DNA of 64,000 nt from Asaia krungthepensis NRIC 0535 (GCF_025995175.1 NZ_BAPV01000010.1:62001-126000); one strand, 5' to 3'. Counted from the first letter of the stretch, positions 27,984 to 37,258 are shown. The notes: generated from the sequence alone by a model not told the origin. A program made the numbers and translations.

Positions 27984-29513
27984 CTGTTTCCAGTCATTAT
28001 TCTCGCTTTGCTGCCGGCATGCCTGGCCGTGCGGCTTGTTGCGCAGGAAGGACAAACCCGCCTTGCCCGGGGGCTGGCGCAAGGGGCCCTCGGCGTCCAG
28101 ATCATCCTTGCCTGCTGCGCGAGTGCATGGGGGCAGGAGGGCACATTGGGGCCGCTCCATCTCGACCCGCTGACATCGTGCTGGATCCTGCTCTGGTCCC
28201 TTTCCCGACTGAGCCCTGCCGCCACGCGTACCCCACTTGGTGATGCTTTCGGCGCCCTTGGTCTGCTGTGCCATAGCCATGCCGTGGCGCTTGTCTGTTT
28301 CATACCCTGCCTGGCCAAAACATGGCAGTTTGCACCACCATCACCAGCGCGGCGATGGCGTTTGGGGCTGATGGCTCCGGCAGGGGCCTGTCTTGTCGCT
28401 GCCGACCTTATCCCCGGTCTGAGTCCTCTCGCTCCCATCGCAGGGCTTGCGATTCTCCCGGCCTTTTCAGCGACGCCTCTGCTGGCCTATTCGCTGTTTG
28501 TGCCCGATCTGCTGGTCTCGTCAGGTCAAATCTGGTCCGTCATTCTCATCCTGACGGGTATCACACTCAGTTTTTGCCTGCCGCTGGCGCGCGTTCTCAG
28601 CTTCTGGCCCCTGCTCGCGCTCGGCCTGACCTTTGCAGCACGGCTTGGCGGTCTTGCCGATACTGCGCTTGCAGCGAGCGAGGCTTTCATTCTGTCTCTC
28701 GCCCTGAACGGGCTCCCTCCCTCCCTTGCGCTGCTGCGAGCGCCTCTGCCTCCACTTGCCGGATTCCTGCCTTTCTGGCTGGCTCTTCACGGGATCAATG
28801 GTCTGTCCGGCCTGTCTCCAGCATGGACGGCCGGGGCCATGATCCTGACATTGCTGACCGGGGGCCTGATGGTGCGAGCCTGGCTTTTTGCATGGGACAG
28901 CCTTGCTTGGGCCGGATCTGACCCCCAGGGCGCTGCCGGGTCGGGCATGACGTGGTCGGATCATGCAATGCTGCCAGCTCTCACCCTTGGGTTATGTCTC
29001 TCGATCTGCCCGGGCCTCCTTCTTGGCGCTGTTCGTGGTGCCGCACTCGATCTTGCAGGTGCCTCACCCGAAATCTGGCGTCACTGGCCTGTCTGGTCGA
29101 TCGCCGGTGGGGACGGCGCATTCTGGTATCCCGCGCTCGTCTTTCTGATCCCGGCCCTCGTCGCTTCGGCTCTGATCTCCTCTGCCCCGCTTACACCCTA
29201 CAGGGACGCCCTCTTCACTTTTGGACGCCATGGACCGACCACCGGGAGGTTGCCTGCCTGGCCTCCACCGAACATCAAACTGCGTTTCCCCTGGGGAGTC
29301 AGGCGTCTCATTGCCTCAAACCGCTCCCGGAGAGTCCTTCTGACCTGGCTCTCGAGGATGAAAAACGATGAAGCGGGTCTCATGCCTGATGGGTCGCAAC
29401 CGCCCCCTGCCGGAGGCCGCCTCAGACCAGACGTGAAAGCCGTTCGGCAGGGACTGGCATTCTGGCTCGTCCTGCTTGCCATAGCTCTGGCCTGGCTCGG
29501 CTGGACAGCATGA
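27984..29513 (+). CDS. HyfB-like (NuoL/M-family) membrane subunit of a hydrogenase-4-related complex
   Basis: This is a very hydrophobic antiporter-fold protein. PPLAGFLPFWLALHGI corresponds to the family PPxxGFxxKW region, but the lysine is absent, and residues 1-about 400 hold a single lysine (CLAKTWQ). Family members usually carry membrane lysines and a glutamate essential for proton movement. It is about 509 residues, against about 670 in Escherichia HyfB. No ATG or GTG is available: the frame opens after a TAG at 27942, and CTG 27984 (LFPVIILALLPAC) with CAGGAT upstream gives a full first helix; TTG 28008 is the alternative. It overlaps the next gene by ATGA. Confidence 0.7.
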   Translation: MFPVIILALLPACLAVRLVAQEGQTRLARGLAQGALGVQIILACCASAWGQEGTLGPLHLDPLTSCWILLWSLSRLSPAATRTPLGDAFGALGLLCHSHAVALVCFIPCLAKTWQFAPPSPARRWRLGLMAPAGACLVAADLIPGLSPLAPIAGLAILPAFSATPLLAYSLFVPDLLVSSGQIWSVILILTGITLSFCLPLARVLSFWPLLALGLTFAARLGGLADTALAASEAFILSLALNGLPPSLALLRAPLPPLAGFLPFWLALHGINGLSGLSPAWTAGAMILTLLTGGLMVRAWLFAWDSLAWAGSDPQGAAGSGMTWSDHAMLPALTLGLCLSICPGLLLGAVRGAALDLAGASPEIWRHWPVWSIAGGDGAFWYPALVFLIPALVASALISSAPLTPYRDALFTFGRHGPTTGRLPAWPPPNIKLRFPWGVRRLIASNRSRRVLLTWLSRMKNDEAGLMPDGSQPPPAGGRLRPDVKAVRQGLAFWLVLLAIALAWLGWTA

Positions 29514-30418
29514 TCGCCGGTTTTGCCTTGACCGTGGTGGTCATGGGGCTGCAACTCGCAACGCTCGCTTTCCTCGCTCCATTCCTGACCGATCTGGAGG
29601 CGATGGTGGATGCTTTCTGCTCCGGCCGCGCAGGGCCCCTTCCGGGATGGCGATGGCGTCAGATCCGTATGGGGTGGCACCAACGGGCAAACATTCCACC
29701 CCTGTCCTGGATGAGCCTCTGCGCAACGATTCTGCCTGCATTCGGTATTCCCCTTGCGAGCACGCTTTCCCTTTTCCGCTTTCTGTCGGAACCGCTTGCC
29801 TGCGGCGTTTGTCTGATTTTTTCCTGTGCGCTGGTTTGGGCACAGGCCCTGAACGATGCGCCGACACGATTATTGCAGCTGCATCTGACCGACTCACTGA
29901 GCCATGTCGGGCGCGATCTGCTTTTTCTGGTGCCGCTCCTTGCTTTGACAGGAACCCTGATCACCGTGGGACTGCCAGGCGCGGGCGCCCTCAGCGATCT
30001 GCTGCAGCAGCGTCTGCTTCAGCCTGCTCCGGCACTTCTGGGTGGCCTTGTTTTCATCGCTGTCGCCCTGCTGCTGATCCTCAACAGGCGTTTCCTGTGT
30101 CAGAGCTGGCAAGAGCGGCTTATTGCGGGGGCGACGGGACGCCATCGCAGTTTGCTGCGCTTTCGCCATGATTTTTCAGCCATATGCTGGTACCTGCTGG
30201 TTGCTGATCTGATCTGGCCGGATTCTGTGGCCACCGCCTCTGCCTCGATCCGCCATCTGCTGGTGCTATGGTGCCTCGCTGCCCCCCTCAAGCTGGCCTG
30301 CCTCGTTGCCGTAGTCACGGGATGGAGGGGGATACGCCCCCTGCCCTCTGCCCGGCTCGCGCTCGTGCTGAGCGGTGCGGCCATTCTGCTGGTCCTTGCC
30401 GGGAGGCTTGCTACGTGA
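29510..30418 (+). CDS. HyfC-like (NuoH/HycD-family) membrane subunit
   Basis: In formate hydrogenlyase and complex I this subunit anchors the peripheral arm to the membrane. The 302-residue product has about eight hydrophobic segments, and the cytosolic loop LPGWRWRQIRMGWHQRANIPP corresponds to the position of the first NuoH loop, though the family charged motifs are poorly kept. The assignment rests mainly on length, topology and position between HyfB- and HyfE-like genes. Start ATG 29510 overlaps the preceding stop; the end overlaps a GTG start. Confidence 0.6.
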   Translation: MIAGFALTVVVMGLQLATLAFLAPFLTDLEAMVDAFCSGRAGPLPGWRWRQIRMGWHQRANIPPLSWMSLCATILPAFGIPLASTLSLFRFLSEPLACGVCLIFSCALVWAQALNDAPTRLLQLHLTDSLSHVGRDLLFLVPLLALTGTLITVGLPGAGALSDLLQQRLLQPAPALLGGLVFIAVALLLILNRRFLCQSWQERLIAGATGRHRSLLRFRHDFSAICWYLLVADLIWPDSVATASASIRHLLVLWCLAAPLKLACLVAVVTGWRGIRPLPSARLALVLSGAAILLVLAGRLAT

Positions 30419-30972
30419 TCGTCCTGCTCGGCCTGGCCCTGCTGCTCTCTCTGGCCGCGATCGGGCGCGATGCGCGTGTCCTGCCTTTTCACGGCACCTG
30501 CGCGGCGGCCTGCGTCTCAGGCATCGGACATGGTGCTCCGGCTCTCATGGCACTTGCCCTTCTGCCCGTCCTTAACGGAGCCGGGATGATCGTCCTGCGC
30601 CGGCATGTTGCCTGGCGCGCGGGCGATCTGCGTTCGAGGCGTCAGGCCCAGCAGGAGGCGGGCATGGCGGTTTGCGCGGCAATCGCCCTCGTCCTGCTCA
30701 CCGCGCTGGCGGCTGCCCCGGGGCTACCGGTGCTGATCTGCATCGGTATTGTGCTTGCCGGGCTGTGTGGCGCGGCGCTCTCGCTCCCCCTGCTGCAACT
30801 GACCGGTCTGCTTTGCGCCCTGAACGGGCTGCTTCTGCTCGGCGGGCACGAGCATAACTGGTTTCTGGTTCTGGGAACGGCGTTGGTCTGGATCGGGCTT
30901 CTCTCTCTCGGCGGCTGGCTCATGCCACGTCTGGCCTGGTTGCGCACTGAGGGCGATGGCGATCATGGCTGA
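30415..30972 (+). CDS. HyfE-like membrane subunit
   Basis: HyfE-type subunits are small membrane proteins combining a NuoK-like helix bundle with extra helices. The GTG start at 30415 overlaps the previous TGA (GTGA). The 185-residue product has six or so hydrophobic segments; PLLQLTGLLCALNGLLLLG resembles the NuoK/HyfE segment in the family. The usual pair of membrane glutamates of NuoK is not evident. It overlaps the HyfF-like gene by eight bases. Confidence 0.6.
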   Translation: MIVLLGLALLLSLAAIGRDARVLPFHGTCAAACVSGIGHGAPALMALALLPVLNGAGMIVLRRHVAWRAGDLRSRRQAQQEAGMAVCAAIALVLLTALAAAPGLPVLICIGIVLAGLCGAALSLPLLQLTGLLCALNGLLLLGGHEHNWFLVLGTALVWIGLLSLGGWLMPRLAWLRTEGDGDHG

Positions 30973-32092
30973 AACCCTGCATCAGGCCGCCCGCTTCCTC
31001 GTCCCGGCCTGGCCGCTTCTGGCCGCGTGCCTGCTGCTCCTGCTGCCTACTGCACGCGCCGCCCAGTCTGCGCGCCTTTTTTCGCTGACGGGGCTCGTGA
31101 TGACCCTGTGCCTCACGCCCCTTCTGTCAGGACAGGACGGACTGGCACGCTGGGGATGCCTCCTCGCGGGATGCATGCCTTTCCTCACATGGCACCCGGG
31201 CCAGAAGCGCTCGGCCGCCTGTCTGAACCTCCTCTCCTGCTTCGTGATCATGCTGGCCCTGTGCAGCCAGAGGGTGTTGCTTGTTGCCTGCCTGACAACC
31301 TGCGGGGCGCTGATATTGCTGTTGCAGGAAACGCTCTCGACCGCACGCGCCCGTCTGGCCTGGGAGTCGATGCGTCTGCGTCTTGCGGGGCTCATCCTGA
31401 CTTTGCTCGGGACGAGCCTGGTTACGCTGAGCCCCGATCCTGACCTCCTCAGGCTTGGCGATCTGTTCTCCGCCGTCGGGCTGTGCCTTGTAGCCGGGCT
31501 CGCGGGCTTTGCATCGCCGCGTGATGAAAAAATCTCCGGACCGGAGCTGGCCCTGCCCGATCTGCTTCTGTGTCTGAGCGCGGTTGCTCTGATGCTCCGC
31601 TTGCCCGAGCGGCAAATGACTCATCTCGTCCTGACGCTGGCAGGACTTGCAGCCTTGTGGCTCTGTGTCGCGACCCGCCATCAAGGCCCCAGAACCCTCG
31701 TTGCACTGGCAACACTCGCCAGCGCCTCCTCGGTCGGACCTGTCCCTGCCATGCTGTTCATGAGCTCGGGCTTTGCGCTTGCAGCTTTACCGGGATTACC
31801 CGGGCCAATGCGCGGCTGGGTCCAGGCCGCTCTGCCACCCTGGCCGGGCTTTCCCGCGCTGGGACTCATGCTGGCCGGGATGATGAAAAGCGGGATCACC
31901 GTGCCCCTTCTGTCCCTTCTGGCGATCGGAGCCCTTGCCAGTCGCGCGGGGCTGTACTGGGTGCTGCCGCCTTCCTCGCGCGACCGCAGCGTGATTCTGA
32001 CCCTGATGGTTATCGGAATCGGGATTCCCGTGGCGATCTCCGTGACGGGTTTATCCGGCTGCATCTGGCCTTTGAACTGGATGGCGCCATGA
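30965..32092 (+). CDS. HyfF-like (NuoL/N-family) membrane subunit, shortened
   Basis: This is a second antiporter-fold protein of about 375 residues, against about 525 for Escherichia HyfF. It is almost entirely hydrophobic; ALPPWPGFPALGLMLAGMMKSG (split) aligns with the PPxxGFxxxxxL region, and the adjacent MMKSG retains one lysine. The start is ATG 30965 (MAETLHQAAR), inside the end of the HyfE-like gene; ATG 30956 is also possible. It overlaps the HyfG-like gene by ATGA. The shortening suggests that several helices are missing. Confidence 0.6.
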   Translation: MAETLHQAARFLVPAWPLLAACLLLLLPTARAAQSARLFSLTGLVMTLCLTPLLSGQDGLARWGCLLAGCMPFLTWHPGQKRSAACLNLLSCFVIMLALCSQRVLLVACLTTCGALILLLQETLSTARARLAWESMRLRLAGLILTLLGTSLVTLSPDPDLLRLGDLFSAVGLCLVAGLAGFASPRDEKISGPELALPDLLLCLSAVALMLRLPERQMTHLVLTLAGLAALWLCVATRHQGPRTLVALATLASASSVGPVPAMLFMSSGFALAALPGLPGPMRGWVQAALPPWPGFPALGLMLAGMMKSGITVPLLSLLAIGALASRAGLYWVLPPSSRDRSVILTLMVIGIGIPVAISVTGLSGCIWPLNWMAP

Positions 32093-33477
32093 CCATGATG
32101 GCCGCCATACGGGCCGGTGAACGTGTCACGCCGGACCATTACGCGCTGGATGAGGCCGCATGGCGCGCGATGCTGACCTGCGCACCCGGATGGTTCATCG
32201 CCCACTGGTGCGATGACCGCCGCGCCTATGCGCTCTTTCTGGACCAGCACAAGCCACTCATGGTGAGCACCCCGCTCATTGATGGGCGTTATTTCGCGCT
32301 TTCTGCTGTCTTGCCCGCTGCCTCCTGGCCTGAACGTTTCGCTCAGGACCTCTGGGGATGCCTGCCCCTGGGCGCTGCGGACACCGAGGCAGCTCTTGAT
32401 CGCGGGGGATGGGCCAGTGTCTCACCCCTGTCCTCGCGCTCCGTCCCCGCCGATCTGGCGGCCCCCTCCTCCGTATTCGACGAGGCGCTGCATAGCGACA
32501 TGTCCCCTCTCGCCTGGGGCAGACGCAGTGTCATGCCGGGAGCGGCGCATATCGGGCTCATGCATCACCTTGCGGGCCAGACGCCGGAACAGGCCCTGCG
32601 CATGGTGAGCCGTAGCAACGCCGCGAGTTTCGTCGCTGCACCTCTCGCCTATTCGCGTGCCATCGAGAGCGCTCTGGGAATCATACCCTCCGACGAGATA
32701 CGCGACGCCAGAATCATCCTGTCGGAGATCGAGCGCGTCGCTGTCCATTGCCGTGACCTGGCCCTGATGGCACGGCTGACCGGATTTGCCCTGCTGGCCA
32801 GCCATGCGAGCCTTGCGGATGATCTCTGCGCCGCGCTCTGCGCCAATCATGGCGCAACGAGACGCCTGACCGATGCCATCACGCCCGACGGGATTGCAGC
32901 GGGTATCGATATCACAGGGCTTGCCCATGCAGTGCACGATGGGCTGATGCCGCGTCTGGCGGTCATGGAGGGACTTCATGCCCAGATGGCGGAGAGACTG
33001 GAGGGCGTTGGTTTTCTTGCCCCGGCCAAAGCCGAAATCTTCTGCATTGGCGGGTTGATCGGGCGCGCCTCGGGCCGAACATTCGATTTGCGGCAGCTCG
33101 AGGATGACATGCGTCATGTGCCCGGTCGTGCGGGCTCGCGTCTTGCGGGCGATGCCTGGGCGCGACAATGCCTTCGGATGGATGAGATCAGGGATTCCCT
33201 GCGTCGTATCGACCGGATCGCCTCGCGGTTTGGCGTCCCTCTGCCCGGTGACATGCATGACGCGCCGGGCAGCGGTGAAGGCATCGGCTCGGCTGAAGGG
33301 CCCCATGGCGATATATGGTGCTGGGTACGCCTCAAGGATTCCCGTCTCGATGGAATCATGATTCGCGATCCTGCCCTTGCCACGCTCGGGGTACTACCCG
33401 GGCTGATGCAGGACACATGGGAAGACAGAATTGTGCTCGCCTCGCTCGGTTTCGATCCGGGCGGCGCGGAGCAGTAA
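32089..33477 (+). CDS. HyfG-like (NuoC-NuoD/NiFe large-subunit) protein without NiFe cysteines
   Basis: This is a 462-residue homologue of the catalytic subunit of hydrogenase 4 and formate hydrogenlyase. Residues about 65-95 (YFALSAVLPAASWPERFAQD) are a NuoC-like domain, and the rest is the NiFe large-subunit/NuoD fold, e.g. SEIERVAVHCRDLALMARLTG and RLKDSRLDGIMIRDPALATL. Where hydrogenases have RVCGIC before a SLAY.RA.E segment, this protein has RSNAAS (Asn177, Ser180) before PLAYSRAIESALG. Where they have DPCxxC it ends DPGGAEQ. All four NiFe ligands are thus absent, as in NuoD. It has no signal peptide. It is the last gene of the operon. Confidence 0.8.
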   Translation: MTMMAAIRAGERVTPDHYALDEAAWRAMLTCAPGWFIAHWCDDRRAYALFLDQHKPLMVSTPLIDGRYFALSAVLPAASWPERFAQDLWGCLPLGAADTEAALDRGGWASVSPLSSRSVPADLAAPSSVFDEALHSDMSPLAWGRRSVMPGAAHIGLMHHLAGQTPEQALRMVSRSNAASFVAAPLAYSRAIESALGIIPSDEIRDARIILSEIERVAVHCRDLALMARLTGFALLASHASLADDLCAALCANHGATRRLTDAITPDGIAAGIDITGLAHAVHDGLMPRLAVMEGLHAQMAERLEGVGFLAPAKAEIFCIGGLIGRASGRTFDLRQLEDDMRHVPGRAGSRLAGDAWARQCLRMDEIRDSLRRIDRIASRFGVPLPGDMHDAPGSGEGIGSAEGPHGDIWCWVRLKDSRLDGIMIRDPALATLGVLPGLMQDTWEDRIVLASLGFDPGGAEQ

Positions 33478-33539
33478 GGACCCAAGGGTTGTTTCCCCTT
33501 TCACGATACCTTCATGTTCCGCTTACCATGGCCGGGCAC

Positions 33540-34904
33540 TCAGGCCTCGACGGCTGCCTCTTTCGAAGTGTCAGGCGATGCGGCGACCGGTTTCGGATCG
33601 GGGTGCGGTCGTAACGAACTGATCATGGCACGCCACAGGCGCGTGACGAACATCACGAAGCTGCTTATTGCAGTAGCATAACATGCGCCCGCCAAGGAAA
33701 AATGCGCGGTAAGAACGAACAGGACCGGAAAATAGGCCATCGTGATCCATGTGCGGTTGGCCATCAGGAACCCGATCTGACCCATGACCGTCAGCAGGGG
33801 CTCCAGCGGCACGACAAGCAGGGTGAGCACCGCCGAGACGAGCATGATCGAGATATAATAGGTCGTGCCGTGCAGATGGATATGCAGCATGAGCGAGAAG
33901 ATGCGCCCGCCGAAAAAGGCGGCGACGAGCAGGAGGGCAATGGAAACGGCGCAGAGTATGCCGAAGATTTTCCAGGTCAGCCGTTTCAGACCACGCCAGT
34001 CATGCCGGTCGCGCATCTTGACGAGTTCTGGATAGAGAACAGGTGAAAGCATCTGGGCCGGGGTTACAATGCCATCGGCAATCTGGCGGCAGATACGGAA
34101 CACGGCAGCCTCTGCTGAACCCAGAAGCGAGCCGACCACCAGCGTACTGATATGACCCGAAACCGCGCCGAGAGTCTGATTGATGCTGGTGGAGCGCGTG
34201 AAGCTCCACATCCCCGGCAATTGCCAGCGCCACTGACCCAGCACCTCGCGCCAGTGCAGCTTGAGCCCGATCTTCTGCCTGAGCGTGGAAAGCGCAAAAT
34301 ACAGGAAAAGCCCGTAATCGATCAGCACCGCGCCGGCCCAGACGAGCACGAAAAAACCGAGTTTGAGATGGAAGAGAAAGCCGATTGCGGTCCCCGCAGT
34401 GCGGAAGATCGCTGTGACGGTATCGCTGACCGGAACGAGATGAAAACGCTCGGTCAGGCGCAGAACGCCATTGCTCCATCCGGTATACATGAACGGGCAG
34501 ATCAGGGCATAGATATAGGCGAGCGTCGTGACCCATCCATCCCAGTGAGCGATATGGCTGTAAAATGTCACGCTGACGATGCCAATGGACATGGCTGCGA
34601 GCGCAGACAGAAGATCGAGCCTGATGCAGAACCCGATGATCTGCCCTAGCAGGGGAAGGTCGCGCTGCGCATAAGGCTCGTTGCCATAACGGATGAGCGT
34701 CTGCCATGACTGCATGCGTGAAAACGTGGATGCCATGATCCCGAGAGAATGGATCAGGATCAGCAGACCGAATTGCGCCAGTCCAAGCGCACGAACCGCA
34801 AAGGCGATATAGGCAAAACTGCAGATCGCCGTCGCGATGCGCCCCAGTGTCAGGAAGCTGACATTGTGGATGATCCTCTTGGCGGCTGTCGGATGCTTCG
34901 GCAT
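33540..34904 (-). CDS. Polysaccharide/oligosaccharide flippase (Wzx/MOP superfamily)
   Basis: This is an inner-membrane protein of about 12-14 helices, probably moving lipid-linked sugars outward for surface polysaccharide. The N-terminus AAKRIIHNVSFLTLGRIATAICSF is typical of polysaccharide synthesis flippases, followed by RALGLAQFGLLILIHSL. The start is set at ATG 34904 (MPKHPTAAKR); the frame extends 36 more codons upstream without a hydrophobic segment. 454 residues, with a charged C-terminal tail. No glycosyltransferases are adjacent, so the polymer is unknown. Convergent with the Hyf-like operon. Confidence 0.8.
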   Translation of the reverse strand: MPKHPTAAKRIIHNVSFLTLGRIATAICSFAYIAFAVRALGLAQFGLLILIHSLGIMASTFSRMQSWQTLIRYGNEPYAQRDLPLLGQIIGFCIRLDLLSALAAMSIGIVSVTFYSHIAHWDGWVTTLAYIYALICPFMYTGWSNGVLRLTERFHLVPVSDTVTAIFRTAGTAIGFLFHLKLGFFVLVWAGAVLIDYGLFLYFALSTLRQKIGLKLHWREVLGQWRWQLPGMWSFTRSTSINQTLGAVSGHISTLVVGSLLGSAEAAVFRICRQIADGIVTPAQMLSPVLYPELVKMRDRHDWRGLKRLTWKIFGILCAVSIALLLVAAFFGGRIFSLMLHIHLHGTTYYISIMLVSAVLTLLVVPLEPLLTVMGQIGFLMANRTWITMAYFPVLFVLTAHFSLAGACYATAISSFVMFVTRLWRAMISSLRPHPDPKPVAASPDTSKEAAVEA

Positions 34905-35075
34905 GGACGGGTTTTGGACGTGCGGCCCTGAAATGGGAAGAGAGGGGATGAAAAAACTTGGGTCATGCCGCACCTTCGGCTTGTGACGAGACCACATGAC
35001 GCCATCTCTCACGACAGATCTGGCCCGTTTTTACCGGAATGACAGGCCCGTTGCCGGTCCAGCCCACGAGGTTTC

Positions 35076-36506
35076 ATGCAACTTCCCCTCCGCCCCGCAT
35101 CCTTTCCTCCGGGTATGGCCGTGCAGGCCAGACCTGCCCGGCTGAAATCGCCCCGGCTGATTGCCGTCAATACCGCTCTTGCGCAGGATCTCGGCTTCTC
35201 CCAGGACTGGCTCGCATCGCAAGGCGCTGTGTCACTGTTCAGTGGTCAATGGCAGGACGAGACCCTGCCTCCGATGGCACAGGCTTATGCCGGGCATCAG
35301 TTCGGTCAGTTCGTACCCCAGCTCGGCGACGGGCGGGCTCATCTCATCGGCGTGGCAACGGACATGCAGGGTCGCATTGTCGATGTGCAGCTCAAGGGGT
35401 CAGGCCCTACACCGTTTTCGCGTCGTGGCGACGGGCTTGCCGCGCTCGGGCCGGTTCTGCGCGAATACCTGGTCAGCGAGGCCATGGCGGCGCTGGGCGT
35501 TCCGACTACACGCGCGCTTGCGGCCGTGATGACAGGTGAGACAATCTGGCGTGACCGCCCCTTATCCGGTGCCATCCTGACGCGTGTCGCCGCCAGCCAT
35601 CTGCGCGTGGGAACATTCCAGTATTCCGCGGCACGTCAGGACAGCGAAGCCTTGCGTTTCCTGTGCAATCTCGCGATTTCCCGCCATTATCCCGAAGCGG
35701 CATCGGCCGAAAACCCCGCGAGGGCTCTCTTTGAAGCCGTGGTTGCCGCACAGGCCGGACTTGTCGCCCAATGGATGAGCCTTGGCTTCGTACATGGTGT
35801 GATGAACACCGATAATATGGCGATCTCTGGCGAAACAATCGATTACGGGCCCTGCGCCTTTCTCGATGTCTATCGCCATGACAAGGTTTTCAGTTCGATC
35901 GATCGGAACGGGCGTTACGCCTACGCCAACCAGCCGCGACTGGCAGGCTGGAATCTGGCGCGTCTGGCCGAGACGTTATTGCCGTTTTTCGAGCCTGATG
36001 AAGAACGCGCCCTGGTCTGGGCGCAGGAAGCACTCGGAAAGTTTTCCGCACTCTACGAGACGGCATGGCTCGACAGAATGCGTCCCAAATTCGGCTTCAC
36101 TCGGGCGCAACAAGGAGACAAGGCGCTGATCGAGCAGTTTCTCGCCATCATGGAAGAGGACAGACTGGACTGGACGCTGACTTTCCGGCGGCTGGCACGC
36201 CATGAACTTGCGACGGACAAAGCTCCCTCTCCTGCGCTGATGCACTGGCTCGACGCGTGGCAGTCGCGATGCGCTTCGGAGGGCATGTCGGTGTCCCAGC
36301 GCGAGACATTGATGCGTCGGACCAGCCCTGCTGTTATCGCCCGCAATCATCGCGTCGCCGAGGCGATTGAAGCCGCAGAGAACGGTGATCTGTCCGTATT
36401 CCATGCCCTGCTTGCGCGACTGGCGCGGCCCTATGAGGACGATGCCCAATACGAGACCCCGCCTCGCCCGGAAGAGGTGGTCCAGGCGACATTCTGCGGC
36501 ACCTGA
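35076..36506 (+). CDS. selO: Protein adenylyltransferase SelO
   Basis: This pseudokinase-fold enzyme transfers AMP to protein hydroxyl groups, acting in redox responses. Characteristic blocks are YAGHQFGQFVPQLGDGRAHL, QLKGSGPTPFSRRGDGLAAL, REYLVSEAMAALGVPTTRAL, GFVHGVMNTDNMAISGETIDYGPCAFLD (split) and the ending FCGT with a cysteine near the C-terminus where eukaryotic forms have selenocysteine. 476 residues, the expected length. It stands alone between a divergent flippase gene and a small membrane protein. Confidence 0.95.
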   Translation: MQLPLRPASFPPGMAVQARPARLKSPRLIAVNTALAQDLGFSQDWLASQGAVSLFSGQWQDETLPPMAQAYAGHQFGQFVPQLGDGRAHLIGVATDMQGRIVDVQLKGSGPTPFSRRGDGLAALGPVLREYLVSEAMAALGVPTTRALAAVMTGETIWRDRPLSGAILTRVAASHLRVGTFQYSAARQDSEALRFLCNLAISRHYPEAASAENPARALFEAVVAAQAGLVAQWMSLGFVHGVMNTDNMAISGETIDYGPCAFLDVYRHDKVFSSIDRNGRYAYANQPRLAGWNLARLAETLLPFFEPDEERALVWAQEALGKFSALYETAWLDRMRPKFGFTRAQQGDKALIEQFLAIMEEDRLDWTLTFRRLARHELATDKAPSPALMHWLDAWQSRCASEGMSVSQRETLMRRTSPAVIARNHRVAEAIEAAENGDLSVFHALLARLARPYEDDAQYETPPRPEEVVQATFCGT

Positions 36507-36775
36507 AGGACTGAACCCGCCCTGGCTGCATTGGGGCGATGTCACCGCCCTGTGAGCCGGATGCGGGATCGACGTTCATATCGACACATCCTACCGCAAG
36601 GGGCAGACAGAACGCATTACATCGCGGTCGCCCATGACCGAAACAGCGCCGTCGGCCCTGCGTGTCTGACCTTCCGGATGCGGGACGGTGTTATCGCTCA
36701 CGATGCGTTGATGCGCTGTGCCCTACCCGCACAGCTTCCCCGGCGATACGATCCGCAATCGAAACGGAGAATGGT

Positions 36776-37258
36776 ATGACCCTGACGCGCGGGCACTGGT
36801 TTTATCTCTACACTGTGCTTTCGTTCGGGAGCGTATTCCTGTGGCTTTCCTTTTTCCCGACGGGTCTGGGGGCTGGGTGCCGTCACACGATCATCGGCCT
36901 GATCTGGATCACGACTCTCATCCTTGCCATGTGGCTCTGTCACCGCCCGGCGACTCTCAGGCGGGGGGTTGGGCGCAGCATTACTCTGGGTGGCTCGGGC
37001 CTGTGGGTAGCGCATGAGACATTGCCCGGTTTTGACGCGGGAGAAATGGCTCAGGCGGGGTGGCTGCGTTGGTTCGGTATCGCTGTCGCCGCGATGTTCG
37101 AGGGCGCAGCCCTGCTGGCCTTTCTGAGGATGATATTCGGGCGGGAGAGCGATCCGGCCATGTTGCGGGATCTCGGCGTACCGCCCGTTCTCATCAAGGC
37201 CATGATGGCGGAGGCAAGGTTCTGGCGCTGGGTATGGAATCGTCTGACAGGTCATTAG
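36776..37258 (+). CDS. Small integral membrane protein of unknown function
   Basis: The 160-residue product begins MTLTRGHWFYLYTVLSFGSV and has three to four hydrophobic stretches (about residues 8-26, 37-52, 66-80, 95-118), ending in a basic tail RFWRWVWNRLTGH. The start has GGAGA seven bases upstream. I recognise no family. The 269 bases before it (after selO) contain a weak in-frame reading without a convincing start; I see nothing else there. Confidence 0.55.
   Translation: MTLTRGHWFYLYTVLSFGSVFLWLSFFPTGLGAGCRHTIIGLIWITTLILAMWLCHRPATLRRGVGRSITLGGSGLWVAHETLPGFDAGEMAQAGWLRWFGIAVAAMFEGAALLAFLRMIFGRESDPAMLRDLGVPPVLIKAMMAEARFWRWVWNRLTGH

Noticed and set aside
32089-33477. Calling the HyfG-like gene a true hydrogenase large subunit
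   Set aside because: All four NiFe-binding cysteine positions are replaced and no small subunit is present, so hydrogenase activity is not supported.
36507-36775. Possible small gene between selO and the membrane protein (frame ending at 36779)
   Set aside because: No ribosome site or conserved motif; Arg-rich translation looks like non-coding GC-rich DNA.
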